DNA of 64,000 nucleotides from Gammaproteobacteria bacterium. Its GTDB lineage: Bacteria > Pseudomonadota > Gammaproteobacteria > Pseudomonadales > Halieaceae. A model generated the notes under the pieces. It was not told where the DNA came from, did no database searches, and worked only from the letters and a program-made list of their open reading frames with translations. Below, piece by piece: positions 46,428 through 58,296 of the stretch (positions are counted from its first letter, which is position 1; every line of letters starts with the position of its first letter). The stretch covers positions 62,001 to 126,000 of the forward strand of contig JAUHXH010000004.1 of the NCBI GenBank assembly GCA_030427085.1, written 5' to 3'. The position numbers and the translations under genes are program-made.

Positions 46428-47069
46428 ATGGCCAGAGGGAAGTCAGGGGCGCAATCGCGATCCAAAGCCCACTCCCGGGCGGCCAGCGCCAGCGCACCAC
46501 AGTCCCGTCATCAGTTACGCATCATTGGCGGCCAGTGGCGCGGCCGTCGTTTCGGCTTCTCTCCACAACCCGGCCTGCGCCCCACTGGTGACCGGATTCG
46601 GGAAACGCTATTCAACTGGCTGGGGAATGATCTCCCTCACGCGCGCTGTGCCGACCTGTTTGCCGGCAGTGGCGCCCTGGGGCTGGAAGCACTGTCGCGC
46701 GGGGCCGCGCACTGCGATTTTGTCGACAGCGAAGCGCGTAACCTGCGCGCTATTGAAGACATTCTCTCCGCGGTTGACGGTCGTACGCAGGCGACCTGCC
46801 ACTGCACCACCGCGGCGCGATTCCTGGAGCGACCACCCCGGGAGCCCTGGGACATCGTGTTTCTGGATCCGCCCTTCGGCGAGTCGCTGCTTGCGCCAAC
46901 GATCGCGTTGCTGGGCAGTGGCGGCTATTTGTCAGCCAATGCACTGGTCTACGTCGAACTCGCCAAACACGAAGAATTTCCCTCAATGCCCGAGGGGTGG
47001 ACTGTGCACCGCGACAAGCAGGCGGGGGATGTGCGCTACGCGCTGCTCGAGGCGGGCGAGCGTTTGTGA
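46428..47069 (+). CDS. rsmD: 16S rRNA m2G966 methyltransferase
   Basis: SAM-dependent RsmD, 213 residues. Core: LRIIGGQWRGRRFGF, RPTGDRIRETLFNWL, DLFAGSGALGLEALSRGA (motif I), and catalytic FLDPPFGESL. An N-terminal tail of about 28 residues rich in Ser, Arg and Ala precedes the core and is longer than usual; a start further in is possible but no better ATG is seen. Upstream of coaD as in Pseudomonas. Confidence 0.95.
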   Translation: MARGKSGAQSRSKAHSRAASASAPQSRHQLRIIGGQWRGRRFGFSPQPGLRPTGDRIRETLFNWLGNDLPHARCADLFAGSGALGLEALSRGAAHCDFVDSEARNLRAIEDILSAVDGRTQATCHCTTAARFLERPPREPWDIVFLDPPFGESLLAPTIALLGSGGYLSANALVYVELAKHEEFPSMPEGWTVHRDKQAGDVRYALLEAGERL

Positions 47070-47134
47070 GTGGCGGCCGGTTTGTTTTACCATCGGCGAG
47101 CCTGCTTATAACTCACCAGCATCCTTCTCGATAA

Positions 47135-48033
<899 letters not shown>

Positions 48034-48091
48034 CGTTTTTCTCCCCGGGCACTGCGGCCCACATCCCCTTTTTTGCCCGAGTTTAGCCTGT

Positions 48092-48907
48092 TCACCGCTG
48101 GCAGGCTACGCAAAACACGGTACTTCGTTGACTTATCCGTACTTCTTTGAGGGGACGTTTACAGCGGCGGCAGGGCTGGCCTCCCCGGCCATAGACCTGC
48201 AGTTCCTGCCGGAAATAGCCCGGCTTACCGTCACCGCCGACGAAATCCCGCAAGGTGGTGCCACCTTGTGTGATGGCGGCGGCCAGCACGGCGCGGATCT
48301 CCGCGGCGAGGCGATCATAGCGTTCTCGAGAAATGCGCCCCGCCGCGCGATCGGGGCGGATGCCAGCGGCAAACAGCGCTTCATTGGCGTAGATATTGCC
48401 CGCCCCCACCACGATTTTGCCGTCCATGATGAAGTTCTTGACCGGCCCGCGCCGGCCGCGGGATTTGTTGAACAGGAGAGCCCCATCGAAAGCATCCGAA
48501 AGCGGCTCTGGCCCCATGTTGCGCAGTAGTTTGTGCTTACTTACATCGCCTTCCAGCCAGAGCCAGCAGCCGAAGCGGCGGGGGTCGTTGAAACGCAATA
48601 CGTGGCCGCCTTCGCACACCAGGTCCACGTGATCGTGAAAGGATGGCGGCTCTTCCGGCGTTACCACCCGCAGGGAGCCGGACATCCCCAGATGCACCAG
48701 GATCGTGCCAGCCCCCACCCGAAACAGCAGGTATTTACCGCGGCGACTCACTGACTCGATACGCTGCCCCTCAACATGCTGAGGCAAGTCATCGGGCACC
48801 AGCCAGCGCAGGCGAGACTCGCGCACGATCAGTTGCTCTACGCGCCGCCCCTCACACCAGGGCGCAATACCGGCGCGAGTGGTTTCAACTTCGGGTAATT
48901 CAGGCAT
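48092..48907 (-). CDS. mutM: Formamidopyrimidine-DNA glycosylase
   Basis: Base-excision repair enzyme removing 8-oxoguanine; 271 residues from the ATG at 48907, chosen because Pro2 ([13 protein letters not shown]) is the catalytic N-terminus. Helix-2-turn-helix region around [19 protein letters not shown], and a C-terminal zinc finger ([11 protein letters not shown] then FCVACQR) with four Cys. Convergent with nothing; minus strand behind rpmG. Confidence 0.97.
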   Translation of the reverse strand: MPELPEVETTRAGIAPWCEGRRVEQLIVRESRLRWLVPDDLPQHVEGQRIESVSRRGKYLLFRVGAGTILVHLGMSGSLRVVTPEEPPSFHDHVDLVCEGGHVLRFNDPRRFGCWLWLEGDVSKHKLLRNMGPEPLSDAFDGALLFNKSRGRRGPVKNFIMDGKIVVGAGNIYANEALFAAGIRPDRAAGRISRERYDRLAAEIRAVLAAAITQGGTTLRDFVGGDGKPGYFRQELQVYGRGGQPCRRCKRPLKEVRISQRSTVFCVACQR

Positions 48908-48971
48908 ACAACGGGCCCTGGAGTTTTGGCGGATTGTACCCAGCGCCGCGCCGTGCGCGACAGTCAGGCAC

Positions 48972-48998
48972 AAAAAACCCCGGACTGGCCGGGGTTTT
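48972..48998 (-). terminator. Terminator downstream of rpmG
   Basis: AAAACCCCGG / CCGGGGTTTT with a 5-nt loop; on the minus strand the right arm ends in six T. It lies 25 bp after the rpmG stop, between rpmB-rpmG and mutM. It could work on both strands. Confidence 0.85.
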
Positions 48999-49022
48999 CT
49001 GGAGTGTATCGCAAGTAAGCAC

Positions 49023-49178
49023 TTACTTGATCTTGGCTTCCTTGTAGATCACGTGCTTGCGAACAACGGGGTCGTACTTCTTCATCTCGATCTTGTCGGG
49101 AGTAGTACGCTTGTTTTTGTCGGTGGTGTAGAAGTGGCCAGTACCGGCCGAGGACACCATGCGGATCTTGTCTCTCAT
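49023..49178 (-). CDS. rpmG: 50S ribosomal protein L33
   Basis: Ribosomal protein of 51 residues: [20 protein letters not shown] opening and [19 protein letters not shown] ending, all as in L33. The zinc-free (Cys-less) form. It lies 21 bp after rpmB, in the standard rpmB-rpmG operon, and is followed by a strong terminator. Start ATG at 49178. Confidence 0.97.
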   Translation of the reverse strand: MRDKIRMVSSAGTGHFYTTDKNKRTTPDKIEMKKYDPVVRKHVIYKEAKIK

Positions 49179-49199
49179 CAGTCTATGCTCCTGATTCGT

Positions 49200-49436
49200 T
49201 TAAACTTTTTCACCGCGGGCACGCATTTCTTCGAGTACTTGCTCGATGCCCTTTTTGTCGATGATACGCATACCCTTGGAGGATACACGCAGGCTGACAA
49301 AACGCTTCTCGGCTTCAACCCAGAAACGGTGCTGGTGGAGGTTAGGCAAAAAACGGCGACGTGTGCGGTTTTTCGCGTGTGATACGTTGTTTCCGGTGAC
49401 CGGGCGCTTGCCGGTTACCTGACATACTCTGGACAT
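49200..49436 (-). CDS. rpmB: 50S ribosomal protein L28
   Basis: Ribosomal protein of 78 residues: [20 protein letters not shown], then [17 protein letters not shown], typical of gammaproteobacterial L28. ATG at 49436; an open frame extends upstream but is not conserved. One upstream Cys only, no CxxC zinc site. First gene of rpmB-rpmG. The 171 bp between rpmB and radC show no gene. Confidence 0.97.
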   Translation of the reverse strand: MSRVCQVTGKRPVTGNNVSHAKNRTRRRFLPNLHQHRFWVEAEKRFVSLRVSSKGMRIIDKKGIEQVLEEMRARGEKV

Positions 49437-49607
49437 GGTCACTCGCTCCCAATGGAGGGGATTAACAAATTCATGGCTGATTTTGGCCCTGAAATGGGAC
49501 CCCAGCCGCGCGGAGCGCGACTTTATACCAGAACACCCTGGCCATAGCAAGGAGAATCCTCCCCCGCCACTGAATCGCCGTCTGTCATCATTAATTACTG
49601 CCGGCAA

Positions 49608-50282
49608 TCACAACAGGCCGCTCTGGGCGAAGGAATATTGCGTGCCCTGCCCCACGATCACATGGTCGAGCACCCGAATGTCCAGCAGGCCCAAAGCCTG
49701 CTGCAGTCGCTCGGTGATCCGGCGATCCGCACCACTGGGCTCCGCCACACCAGAAGGATGGTTGTGCGCCAGAATCACTGCCGCCGCGCGGTATTCCAGC
49801 GCCCGCACCGCCACCTCTCGTGGATAGACCGCGGCACCGTCGAGTGTGCCGAGAAATAGGTCTTCGCAGCGCAGCACCCGGTGCTGGGTATCCAAAAAGA
49901 CGCAGGTAAATACTTCCCGCTCCCGGGCACCCAGATGCAAGGCCAGAAAACGCCCCGCCGCCTCGGGGCTGGCAATCAGTTCGCCGCGGGTTAATGGCTC
50001 CAGGGCGGAACGCCGAGCCAACTCCAGCGCACCCTGCAAGTTTGCGAACTTGTTCACCCCAACGCCACGGATGGCCATCAGTGCCGGCGGCGGCGCGGCC
50101 AGCACACCCGAAAGCCCACCCAGACTCTGCAGCACCTCCCGCGCCAGATCCAGGGCATTGCAGCCCGCGCGCCCGGTACCAAACAACAGGGCCAGCAGTT
50201 CGGCATCGGACAACGCACCCGCGCCCAAACGCAATAGCCGCTCCCGCGGGCCCTCACCTGCCGGCCAGTCCCTTATCCGCAT
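49608..50282 (-). CDS. radC: DNA repair protein RadC (JAMM domain)
   Basis: RadC/YicR family, 224 residues from the ATG at 50282, matching family length (RIRDWPAGEGPRERLL). A UPF0758/HhH-like N-terminal part precedes a JAMM domain with metal motif ILAHNHPSGVAEPSGAD. The historic link to recombination repair is disputed, so the function is not fixed. Divergent from coaBC, as in most gammaproteobacteria. Confidence 0.93.
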   Translation of the reverse strand: MRIRDWPAGEGPRERLLRLGAGALSDAELLALLFGTGRAGCNALDLAREVLQSLGGLSGVLAAPPPALMAIRGVGVNKFANLQGALELARRSALEPLTRGELIASPEAAGRFLALHLGAREREVFTCVFLDTQHRVLRCEDLFLGTLDGAAVYPREVAVRALEYRAAAVILAHNHPSGVAEPSGADRRITERLQQALGLLDIRVLDHVIVGQGTQYSFAQSGLL

Positions 50283-50390
50283 TGACTCCCTCCGTGGAGT
50301 GCAGCGGCCTGCTCGTGCCAAAAAGGCAGGCCGCGTGGTATCGTTCCGTCTGCTTTTATTGTTGGTGGGCCGGGAAACACGGTCAAATCC

Positions 50391-51602
50391 ATGGGGAATC
50401 TTTTTAATCGCAAGGTCTTGCTGGGCGTGAGTGGCGGCATTGCGGCTTACAAATCCGCTGAACTCGTGCGTCAGTTACAGGATGCAGGCGCCCAGGTGCG
50501 CGTGATCATGACGCGCGGCGCGCAGGAGTTCATCACGCCGCTTACCCTGCAGGCCCTGTCGGGAAACCCTGTCCACAGCGCTTTGCTCGACGAGGAAGCC
50601 GAGATGGGCATGGGCCATATCGAACTGGCCCGGTGGGCGGATTTGCTGGTAATTGCTCCTGCCACCGCCGACCTCCTGTCGCGCCTGGCCGCCGGCCGCG
50701 CCGACGACCTGCTGACCACAGTGGCGCTCGCCACACCGGCGCCACTGCTGATCGCCCCCGCCATGAACCAGCAAATGTGGCGCGCCGACGCCACCGCGCA
50801 AAACCTGGCTACATTGTCTGCTCGCCCAGGTGTCACCCTGTGCGGCCCAGCAGAAGGCGTTCAGGCCTGCGGCGATGTTGGCCTGGGACGGATGGAAGAG
50901 CCCGCCACTATCGCCCGCGCGGCTGCGGAACTGTTCGAAAGTGGCGCCCTGGCCGGTGTCCGGGTGGTGATCACCGCCGGGCCAACGCGCGAAGCGCTGG
51001 ACCCGGTCCGCTACATCAGCAACCACAGCTCCGGCAAAATGGGTTTCGCCCTGGCCCGTGCAGCCGCGGATGCCGGTGCTGCCGTCACCCTGGTCAGCGG
51101 GCCGGTCAACCTGGACACGCCTGCAGGGGTCAACCGTGTCGATGTGGTCAGTGCACAGAACATGCTGGATGCCTGCCTGGAACTGCGCGACAGCTGCGAC
51201 CTGTTTATCGCCTGTGCCGCGGTGGCGGACTATCGCCCGGCAGAAGTGCAGGCAGACAAAATAAAGAAGGGCGCCGAGCACAGCAGCCTGGCCCTGGTGC
51301 GCAACCCCGACATTGTAGCCACCATCGCGGCCGGTGAACCCCGCCCCTTCGTGGTGGGCTTTGCCGCGGAAACCCAGGACGTGCTGGCCTACGCCCGCGA
51401 TAAATTGGCCCGCAAAAATCTGGACCTGATCATCGCCAACGACGTGTCCTCCGCCGAAACCGGCTTCAACAGCGACGACAATGAAGTGGCGTTGCTGTGG
51501 CCCGGTGGTGAGCAACTACTGGCACGCGCAGCGAAATCCGTACTGGCCCACCAACTGATCGCGTACATTGCGGAACACTTACCGGCAACAAAGCGTAATT
51601 AG
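50391..51602 (+). CDS. coaBC: Bifunctional phosphopantothenoylcysteine decarboxylase/synthase
   Basis: CoA synthesis flavoprotein, 403 residues. CoaC half: VLLGVSGGIAAYKSAELVRQ, FMN-binding VIAPATADLLSRLA, and APAMNQQMW. CoaB half from about 185: VVITAGPTREALDPVRYISN and HSSGKMGFALARAA, with VADYRPAEV near 280. ATG at 50391. The dut gene, normally next in this neighbourhood, is absent; algC follows 90 bp later. Confidence 0.97.
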   Translation: MGNLFNRKVLLGVSGGIAAYKSAELVRQLQDAGAQVRVIMTRGAQEFITPLTLQALSGNPVHSALLDEEAEMGMGHIELARWADLLVIAPATADLLSRLAAGRADDLLTTVALATPAPLLIAPAMNQQMWRADATAQNLATLSARPGVTLCGPAEGVQACGDVGLGRMEEPATIARAAAELFESGALAGVRVVITAGPTREALDPVRYISNHSSGKMGFALARAAADAGAAVTLVSGPVNLDTPAGVNRVDVVSAQNMLDACLELRDSCDLFIACAAVADYRPAEVQADKIKKGAEHSSLALVRNPDIVATIAAGEPRPFVVGFAAETQDVLAYARDKLARKNLDLIIANDVSSAETGFNSDDNEVALLWPGGEQLLARAAKSVLAHQLIAYIAEHLPATKRN

Positions 51603-51692
51603 GCCATTATTTGGTGGTTTTTAGCTGCGATGGGGCAAGGCCTCGTGGCTTAATATGACTTCTTTAATAAGACGACACACAATCCCGGACCG

Positions 51693-54266
51693 ATGTTGAA
51701 ACGAAAACAAGAACAAAAACAAACCAGCGCAAACACGCGATCCACTGCGGACAGCCCCCAGGCCATTGTGGCCAAAGGCAATGCCCTACGGACCATTACG
51801 CTCACCGCCGCGGGCATCGCCCTGGTGCCGGCCATTCTGGGCTTCGCATTTTTGATGCTGTGGCGCGAGCCCGCCGTGCAGAGTGACCAGATTGAACGCA
51901 TCAGCCACTCGTACGCCCTGCAGCAGGCCGCCACCGTCCAGCGCCTGTTCGAACAATTGGGTCAGCGCCTGGACGGCGCCGCCAGCTCACCGCTGGCGCT
52001 GTCGGCGATCGCGAGCCAATCCCGAGAGGATATACGCCTGGTGGAACAGGCGATGACCGATTACTTTCCCGAACTGGTGTCGCTGCGCCTGATTGCGCTC
52101 GGCGTGCTCGGCACGGCCGACCTTGAAGGGGGCAGCCAGGGCCTGCGCAACCACATCGAAGTGGATCTGGTTCGCCGCACCGCCGCCGGTGAGTTCACCC
52201 TGCCGGAATCCTACGCTTTCGAAGGGCGCTATTTGACCTCACTGGCACGCCTGATTCGGCATCCCCATGAAAGAGGTGTCACTGCGGTCATTCTCGCCAC
52301 CGTCGACAACACCGTGATCGAAGCGCAGCTTGCCGTTCTGGGTGACGACCTGGGCACTTCTGAACTGGTGCAAACCTATCGCAGCAGCAATATAGAGAAG
52401 CAGCAGGTGGTGGCTGCCGCCGGTAAGGGTGACGAGCGCGATTACACCCGCAGTGCCCCGCTGGGCGATGGACCGTGGCGCATCGATTTCACTCCCGCCG
52501 CTAAACTGGTCAATGAGCTATCTATCAACCCCTTACCCCTGTTGATGGTTCTCGCCATCAGCGCGGTTGCCCTGCTCGCGGCCCTGGCGTTCATCCTGCT
52601 GCGCTTCCCGGGCGAGCTCTATCGGGAAACACAACGCATCGCATCCAACGCGGCCAAAAAAGTGCCCATGGAACTGTCTGTGCCGCAATTGGTGGATCTC
52701 GCCAAAGAGTTGCGCCGCGCCAGCCAGCGCGGCGTGCGCCAAACCATTACAGCCACCACCGAAGCTCCCAGCCCCGCACCCAGCCAGGTGATGGTGGTGG
52801 AGGAGTCCGAGACCATGGACGACCTGCTGGAACTGGACCTGGACGAAGCACCACCCCCAGCGCCGACTCCGCAGCTACCCCATGAAGAGGGCTTCCCCGA
52901 TCACATCTTCCGCGCCTATGACATCCGCGGATTGGCCGACGAAGAGCTGACCGACGCACTGGTCAGCCGCATCGGTCGCGCCGTGGGCAGCATGGCCGGT
53001 GAGATGGATCAGCAAACCCTGGTAGTCGCCTGCGATGGCCGCAATTCCAGCCCGCGCATCAAAACCGCGCTGGTCAAGGCGCTGATGGAGAGTGGCCGCG
53101 ATGTCGTCGACATCGGTGTGGTGCCCACTCCACTACTGTATTTCGCCACTCAGCATCTCGACAGCCGCAGCGGCATCATGATCACGGGCAGCCACAACCC
53201 GGCCGAGTACAACGGCCTGAAAATCGTGCTGGATCAGGAAACCATCGCCGCCGGCGGTATCCAGGACATCAAGGAACGCGTACTCCTGAACCGCTTCAGC
53301 AGCGGCGCCGGTCGCATGATTCGCCAGGACATCCTGCCGGCCTACCTGGACGAGGTGGTCGGGGATATCGCCATCGCGGTGCCCCTCAAACTCGTGATAG
53401 ATGCCGGGAATGGCGTCACCGGCCCGATCGCACCACAACTGTTCCAGGAATTGGGCTGTGAAGTGGTGCCCCTGTACTGCGATTTGGACGGCAACTTCCC
53501 CAATCACTCACCGGACACCAGCGACGAGGCAAATTTGTCGGATCTGGTAGCAGCGGTGGCCCGTGAGGGCGCGGATTTCGGTGTGGCCTTTGACGGCGAT
53601 GGCGACCGGGTAGCCATCGTTACCGGCGCCGGACAGATCGTGCGCACCGATCGCCTGATGATGCTGTTCGCCGAGGACGTCGTGTCTCGCAATCCGGGGG
53701 CTGACGTGGTGTTCGATGTGAAATGCTCGCGCGAACTGGCCCAGTCAATCAGCCGCCAGGGCGGCCGCCCGGTACTGTGGAAAACCGGCCACGCCTTTAT
53801 GAAAGAAAAAATCCGGGAAACCGGTGCTCTGCTGGGCGGGGAATTCTCCGGCCATATATTCTTCGGTGAGCGCTGGTACGGCTTTGACGACGGCATGTAC
53901 GCCGCCAGTCGCCTGGCAGAAATACTGAGCAGTAGCGGCGACTCCCTCGACGAGATGCTGGCGCGCTACCCCGACACCGTCAGCACACCGGAAATTCGTA
54001 TTCCGGTGGCCGAGAGTGAAAAATTCAAAGTCGTCCAGGCCTTCGCCAGACAGTCCGACTTCGGCAATGGCAAGGTCAATACGCTGGATGGCGTGCGTGT
54101 GGACTACCCCAGCGGCTGGGGCTTGCTGCGCGCCTCCAATACCGGCGCCGCACTGACCGCGCGCTTTGAGGCCGACAGTGCCGATTCACTGCAGGACATC
54201 CTCGGCGAATTCCGCGACCACCTCGCCAAGGTCGACCCCTCCCTTGAAATCAACCTTCCGCACTAA
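51693..54266 (+). CDS. algC: Phosphomannomutase/phosphoglucomutase AlgC with membrane-anchored N-terminal extension
   Basis: Alpha-D-phosphohexomutase used for polysaccharide, LPS and rhamnolipid precursors. Residues 403-857 are the AlgC enzyme: phosphoserine Ser500 in ITGSHNPAEYNG, metal loop DGDGDRV, sugar loop GGEFSGHIF and the C-terminal phosphate-binding region. Residues 1-400 are an extra domain: helix at 34-57 (TITLTAAGIALVPAILGFAF), a stretch of about 220 residues with no membrane helix that would lie outside the cytoplasm, a second helix at about 282-304, then an acidic linker. The enzyme would thus be tethered to the inner membrane. Followed by argB after 15 bp. Confidence 0.92.
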   Translation: MLKRKQEQKQTSANTRSTADSPQAIVAKGNALRTITLTAAGIALVPAILGFAFLMLWREPAVQSDQIERISHSYALQQAATVQRLFEQLGQRLDGAASSPLALSAIASQSREDIRLVEQAMTDYFPELVSLRLIALGVLGTADLEGGSQGLRNHIEVDLVRRTAAGEFTLPESYAFEGRYLTSLARLIRHPHERGVTAVILATVDNTVIEAQLAVLGDDLGTSELVQTYRSSNIEKQQVVAAAGKGDERDYTRSAPLGDGPWRIDFTPAAKLVNELSINPLPLLMVLAISAVALLAALAFILLRFPGELYRETQRIASNAAKKVPMELSVPQLVDLAKELRRASQRGVRQTITATTEAPSPAPSQVMVVEESETMDDLLELDLDEAPPPAPTPQLPHEEGFPDHIFRAYDIRGLADEELTDALVSRIGRAVGSMAGEMDQQTLVVACDGRNSSPRIKTALVKALMESGRDVVDIGVVPTPLLYFATQHLDSRSGIMITGSHNPAEYNGLKIVLDQETIAAGGIQDIKERVLLNRFSSGAGRMIRQDILPAYLDEVVGDIAIAVPLKLVIDAGNGVTGPIAPQLFQELGCEVVPLYCDLDGNFPNHSPDTSDEANLSDLVAAVAREGADFGVAFDGDGDRVAIVTGAGQIVRTDRLMMLFAEDVVSRNPGADVVFDVKCSRELAQSISRQGGRPVLWKTGHAFMKEKIRETGALLGGEFSGHIFFGERWYGFDDGMYAASRLAEILSSSGDSLDEMLARYPDTVSTPEIRIPVAESEKFKVVQAFARQSDFGNGKVNTLDGVRVDYPSGWGLLRASNTGAALTARFEADSADSLQDILGEFRDHLAKVDPSLEINLPH

Positions 54267-55184
<918 letters not shown>

Positions 55185-55293
55185 AACTGCGAGGCAGTTC
55201 GAAAAAAGCGCTGTCATCAAGTAGCCGCTTATTGCAGCACCGGTAGGTAATCGCTAGCATAGTTGCGAACGCGAGCTGAGCCCACTGCCACAC

Positions 55294-55935
55294 ATGTCCC
55301 CCAGAAAATCACAACGCCGGCAGCAGATCCTCGAAGCGCTGGCTCAGATGCTTGAAAACAATCCCGGCGAACGCATCACCACTGCTGGTCTGGCGCGACA
55401 GGTCGGCGTATCCGAAGCTGCGCTCTACCGCCACTTTCCCAGCAAGTCAAAAATGTTTGAGGGCCTGATCGAGTTTATCGAGGAAACCCTCTTCACTCGC
55501 ATCAATATCATTCTTTCAGAAGAACCCGGTGCCGCGCAGCGCTGCGAGAAAATGCTGAGCTTGTTGCTGGCATTTACCGAACGCAACCCGGGTATAACCC
55601 GCATCCTCACCGGCGACGCTCTGGCAGGGGAAACCGAGCGCCTGCGCGCCCGTGTAGCCCAACTTTATGATCGCATCGAAACCCAGCTCAAGCAGGTGCT
55701 GCGCGAAGCGGAAATGAAGGAAGGCCTGCGACCTGTATTACCCGTTCCAGCGGCGGCCAACCTGATGCTGGCGGCAGCAGAAGGGCGTATCTCCCAATAC
55801 GTACGCAGCGGCTTCCGCCGCCCGCCTACCAGTGACTGGCAGGAGCAGTGGGCGCAATTGATGACGGGGTTTTTCCGCGAAACGGTAACGGCTGAGTCGC
55901 TGGCGGCCAAACCCGCCGGCAATTACATCGGCTGA
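55294..55935 (+). CDS. slmA: Nucleoid occlusion factor SlmA (TetR family)
   Basis: TetR-fold DNA-binding protein that blocks Z-ring assembly over the chromosome; 213 residues. The HTH is [20 protein letters not shown] then [16 protein letters not shown]. The C-terminal part holds [20 protein letters not shown], as in SlmA/Ttk rather than ligand-binding TetR regulators. Position after argB and before pyrE is conserved. Confidence 0.94.
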   Translation: MSPRKSQRRQQILEALAQMLENNPGERITTAGLARQVGVSEAALYRHFPSKSKMFEGLIEFIEETLFTRINIILSEEPGAAQRCEKMLSLLLAFTERNPGITRILTGDALAGETERLRARVAQLYDRIETQLKQVLREAEMKEGLRPVLPVPAAANLMLAAAEGRISQYVRSGFRRPPTSDWQEQWAQLMTGFFRETVTAESLAAKPAGNYIG

Positions 55936-55936
55936 T

Positions 55937-56602
55937 TCAGCGCGAATTTTCCGCGGCGTGGCTGCGCCGCAATTCCACCATTTCCCGCAGTTCACCAAAG
56001 CGATCGATGTCGCGTTGGAATTCCTGATTCACGGCTTCCAGTTCCCGGCGCCGCTCTGCGATAGAGCGCTCCGTGGTTCCAATTTCGCTTTGCAGGTCAT
56101 CGATGGCAGTGAGGATGGAAACCGGCACCTTGCCACCGCGACGTTCGATGTCGGCGGCCCGGGCCTGTTCGTTTTCTACCTGCTGGCGCAGGGAGCGGGT
56201 ATTGCCCTGGAGAATGCTCAGTCGAATGCGCAACTCACTGAGAGCGCGGTCGCGGGCGGCTTCGATGTCAGCCACCGAGCTGTAGCGCAGCAACAGTGAC
56301 TCGTCCCATTTACGTAGCCGCTCGACCTCAGCGGCGGCTGCTTCTGCTGCCCGGTCTTCCTCGGAACGCGCAGCACGCTCTTCCTCCGACAGCGTACGCG
56401 GCACCACCTGTATCACGATTCCCGCTTCATTGAGGACTTCGTAGCCCTTATGGGCGTGCTCAGGCGGGACACCGTAGTCCAGGACCACGTTGCCCTCGTC
56501 ATTGACGTAGCGATACATGTTTGCAGCCTCGGCGGACAACGCCGCCAGGCTGAGGGAAATCCCCGCGCAGATGGCCAGGGACCTGTGGGTGAAACACAAC
56601 AT
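55937..56602 (-). CDS. DUF4124 domain exported protein
   Basis: Exported protein of 221 residues from the ATG at 56602, with signal peptide ending AEA-A. MYRYVNDEGNVVLDYGVPPE is the DUF4124 motif; the rest is a long coiled coil (residues about 90-215) rich in Glu, Arg and Ala. A longer start at 56650 would give a poor signal peptide. Function unknown; periplasmic coiled-coil protein. It lies between slmA (opposite strand, 1 bp gap) and pyrE. Confidence 0.85.
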   Translation of the reverse strand: MLCFTHRSLAICAGISLSLAALSAEAANMYRYVNDEGNVVLDYGVPPEHAHKGYEVLNEAGIVIQVVPRTLSEEERAARSEEDRAAEAAAAEVERLRKWDESLLLRYSSVADIEAARDRALSELRIRLSILQGNTRSLRQQVENEQARAADIERRGGKVPVSILTAIDDLQSEIGTTERSIAERRRELEAVNQEFQRDIDRFGELREMVELRRSHAAENSR

Positions 56603-56658
56603 CCGCCAACTATAAAAGTGTGTTCGCCGAGCTACAAGCGGAATCAGCACGAAGCGAA

Positions 56659-57303
56659 TCAGGCGCCGTACTCCGAACGGTAGGCGCGCATGGCCTCGAT
56701 CAGTGTGGGATCGCCGTCGTCGGCACTTTCCAGCCAGGCGATGATGTCGCCCATGCCGATGATGCTGATGACCGGTACCTTGTGATCGTGTTCGATTTCC
56801 TGGATCGCTGAGCGCTCACCCTGCCCGCGTTCCTGGCGATCCAGGCCGATGGCGACACCCGCCAGGCTAGCACCGGCCGCTTCGATCATGGTGATCACTT
56901 CCCGCACAGCGGTACCAGCGGTAATAACATCGTCTATCACCAGAACCTTGCCCTGCAGGGGCGCACCCACCAGAACCCCGCCTTCACCATGCGCCTTGGC
57001 TTCCTTGCGGTTATAGGCGAAGGGCACATCGCGCTGGTGAAATTCCGCCAGCGCCATAGCAGTTACCGCCCCCAGGGGGATACCTTTGTAGGCCGGGCCC
57101 AGCAATACATCGAATTCGACCCCGGAGCGCACGATAGCCTCGGCGTAGCAACGACCCAAAGTGGCCAGCGCGTGACCGCTGTCAAAAGCACCGGCATTAA
57201 AGAAGTAGGGGCTGACACGTCCGGATTTGAGGGTGAACTCACCAAAACGCAGCACGTCACAGTGCCGGGCCAGGTCAATGAAGTTGCGTTGGTAGTCCTG
57301 CAA
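56659..57303 (-). CDS. pyrE: Orotate phosphoribosyltransferase
   Basis: Pyrimidine synthesis enzyme, 214 residues. The start is TTG at 57303, supported by GGAGG 9 nt upstream and the conserved N-terminus ([20 protein letters not shown]). PRPP motif [16 protein letters not shown], substrate loop [31 protein letters not shown]. The 231 bp to crc hold no gene. Confidence 0.97.
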   Translation of the reverse strand: MQDYQRNFIDLARHCDVLRFGEFTLKSGRVSPYFFNAGAFDSGHALATLGRCYAEAIVRSGVEFDVLLGPAYKGIPLGAVTAMALAEFHQRDVPFAYNRKEAKAHGEGGVLVGAPLQGKVLVIDDVITAGTAVREVITMIEAAGASLAGVAIGLDRQERGQGERSAIQEIEHDHKVPVISIIGMGDIIAWLESADDGDPTLIEAMRAYRSEYGA

Positions 57304-57534
57304 GGTGTGTTTCCTCCGCTAGCGGGACGAGGGTCCTCGGTCTATCATAGTGGGTTCTGGTAGATCCCTACGGCAATAAGTCAGGTAACAGCCTCGGCGT
57401 TACCGCCATAACAGCCACTGATCGTTCCGGAAAGACACCGACGCAGATCCGACACTGCCGAAAACAATGATGGCGTTGCCGCTTCCACTTGTGGTGGGCT
57501 CGCGTATCATACACGCTCTATTTTTAGGGGGCCA

Positions 57535-58296
57535 TTGATGAGAATTATCAGTTTCAGCGCAGACGGCATCGAGCAGGCGGCAGACCGCGGCCTGTACGAG
57601 TGGCTGGCCGAGCAGGATGCAGACTTCATCTGCATCCAGGATCTGCGTTGCAGCGAGTACGACCTGCAGGCCGACCGCTACTTCCCGTCCCCCTACAACG
57701 CGTACTTCTTCGATTCGGTGGAAGGCAAGAATCACGGCGTTGCCCTGTACTGCAAGCAGCTACCCAAGGCCATCATGACAGGCCTGGGCTTTGGCGAGTT
57801 TGATATGGAAGGCCGCTACATCCAGGCTGACTACGAAAACCTCAGCGTTGGCTGCCTGTTGGCCCCGCAAGCGACCACCCCCGAAGAACAGGGGCGCAAG
57901 AATGAGTTCTACGAACTGCTGGGCAACCACCTGCAGAAGATCCGCAACAAGCGTCGCGAGTTTGTGATTTGCGGCAACTGGCACCTGGCCCACACGCCTG
58001 GTGATGTGCAGGACACCGAGTCCAACTCTACCCGTTCCGGCTTCCTCAGCGAGGAGCGCGAGTGGATCAACACCCTGTTTGAGTCGGGCTACGTGGACGC
58101 CTTCCGCGAAATCAATTCCGACAGCGACGAGTTCAGCTGGTGGCCGGAAGGCGATCGCAGCAGCAACGGCTGGCGCAGCGATTTCCAGGTGATCTCACAG
58201 GGCCTGAAATACGCAGTGGACTACGGCGCGATCTACAAGAGCCGCGAGTTCTCTACCCACGCGCCGATCATCATGGACTACGATATCGAGCTCTAG
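57535..58296 (+). CDS. crc: Crc-like catabolite repression control protein
   Basis: Endonuclease/exonuclease/phosphatase fold protein, 253 residues. Closest to Pseudomonas Crc (partner of Hfq): [97 protein letters not shown]. The exonuclease III catalytic residues are lost: the Glu after ICLQ is Asp35, the DxN pair reads NWH, and the SDH motif reads STH. So it is not a nuclease, as in Crc. ATG with AGGGGG 8 nt upstream. Same pyrE/crc-rph position as in Pseudomonas. Confidence 0.9.
   Translation: MMRIISFSADGIEQAADRGLYEWLAEQDADFICIQDLRCSEYDLQADRYFPSPYNAYFFDSVEGKNHGVALYCKQLPKAIMTGLGFGEFDMEGRYIQADYENLSVGCLLAPQATTPEEQGRKNEFYELLGNHLQKIRNKRREFVICGNWHLAHTPGDVQDTESNSTRSGFLSEEREWINTLFESGYVDAFREINSDSDEFSWWPEGDRSSNGWRSDFQVISQGLKYAVDYGAIYKSREFSTHAPIIMDYDIEL

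Noticed and set aside
57304-57534. CrcZ-like small RNA near crc
   Set aside because: No repeated CA-rich Hfq-type motifs or clear terminator seen.
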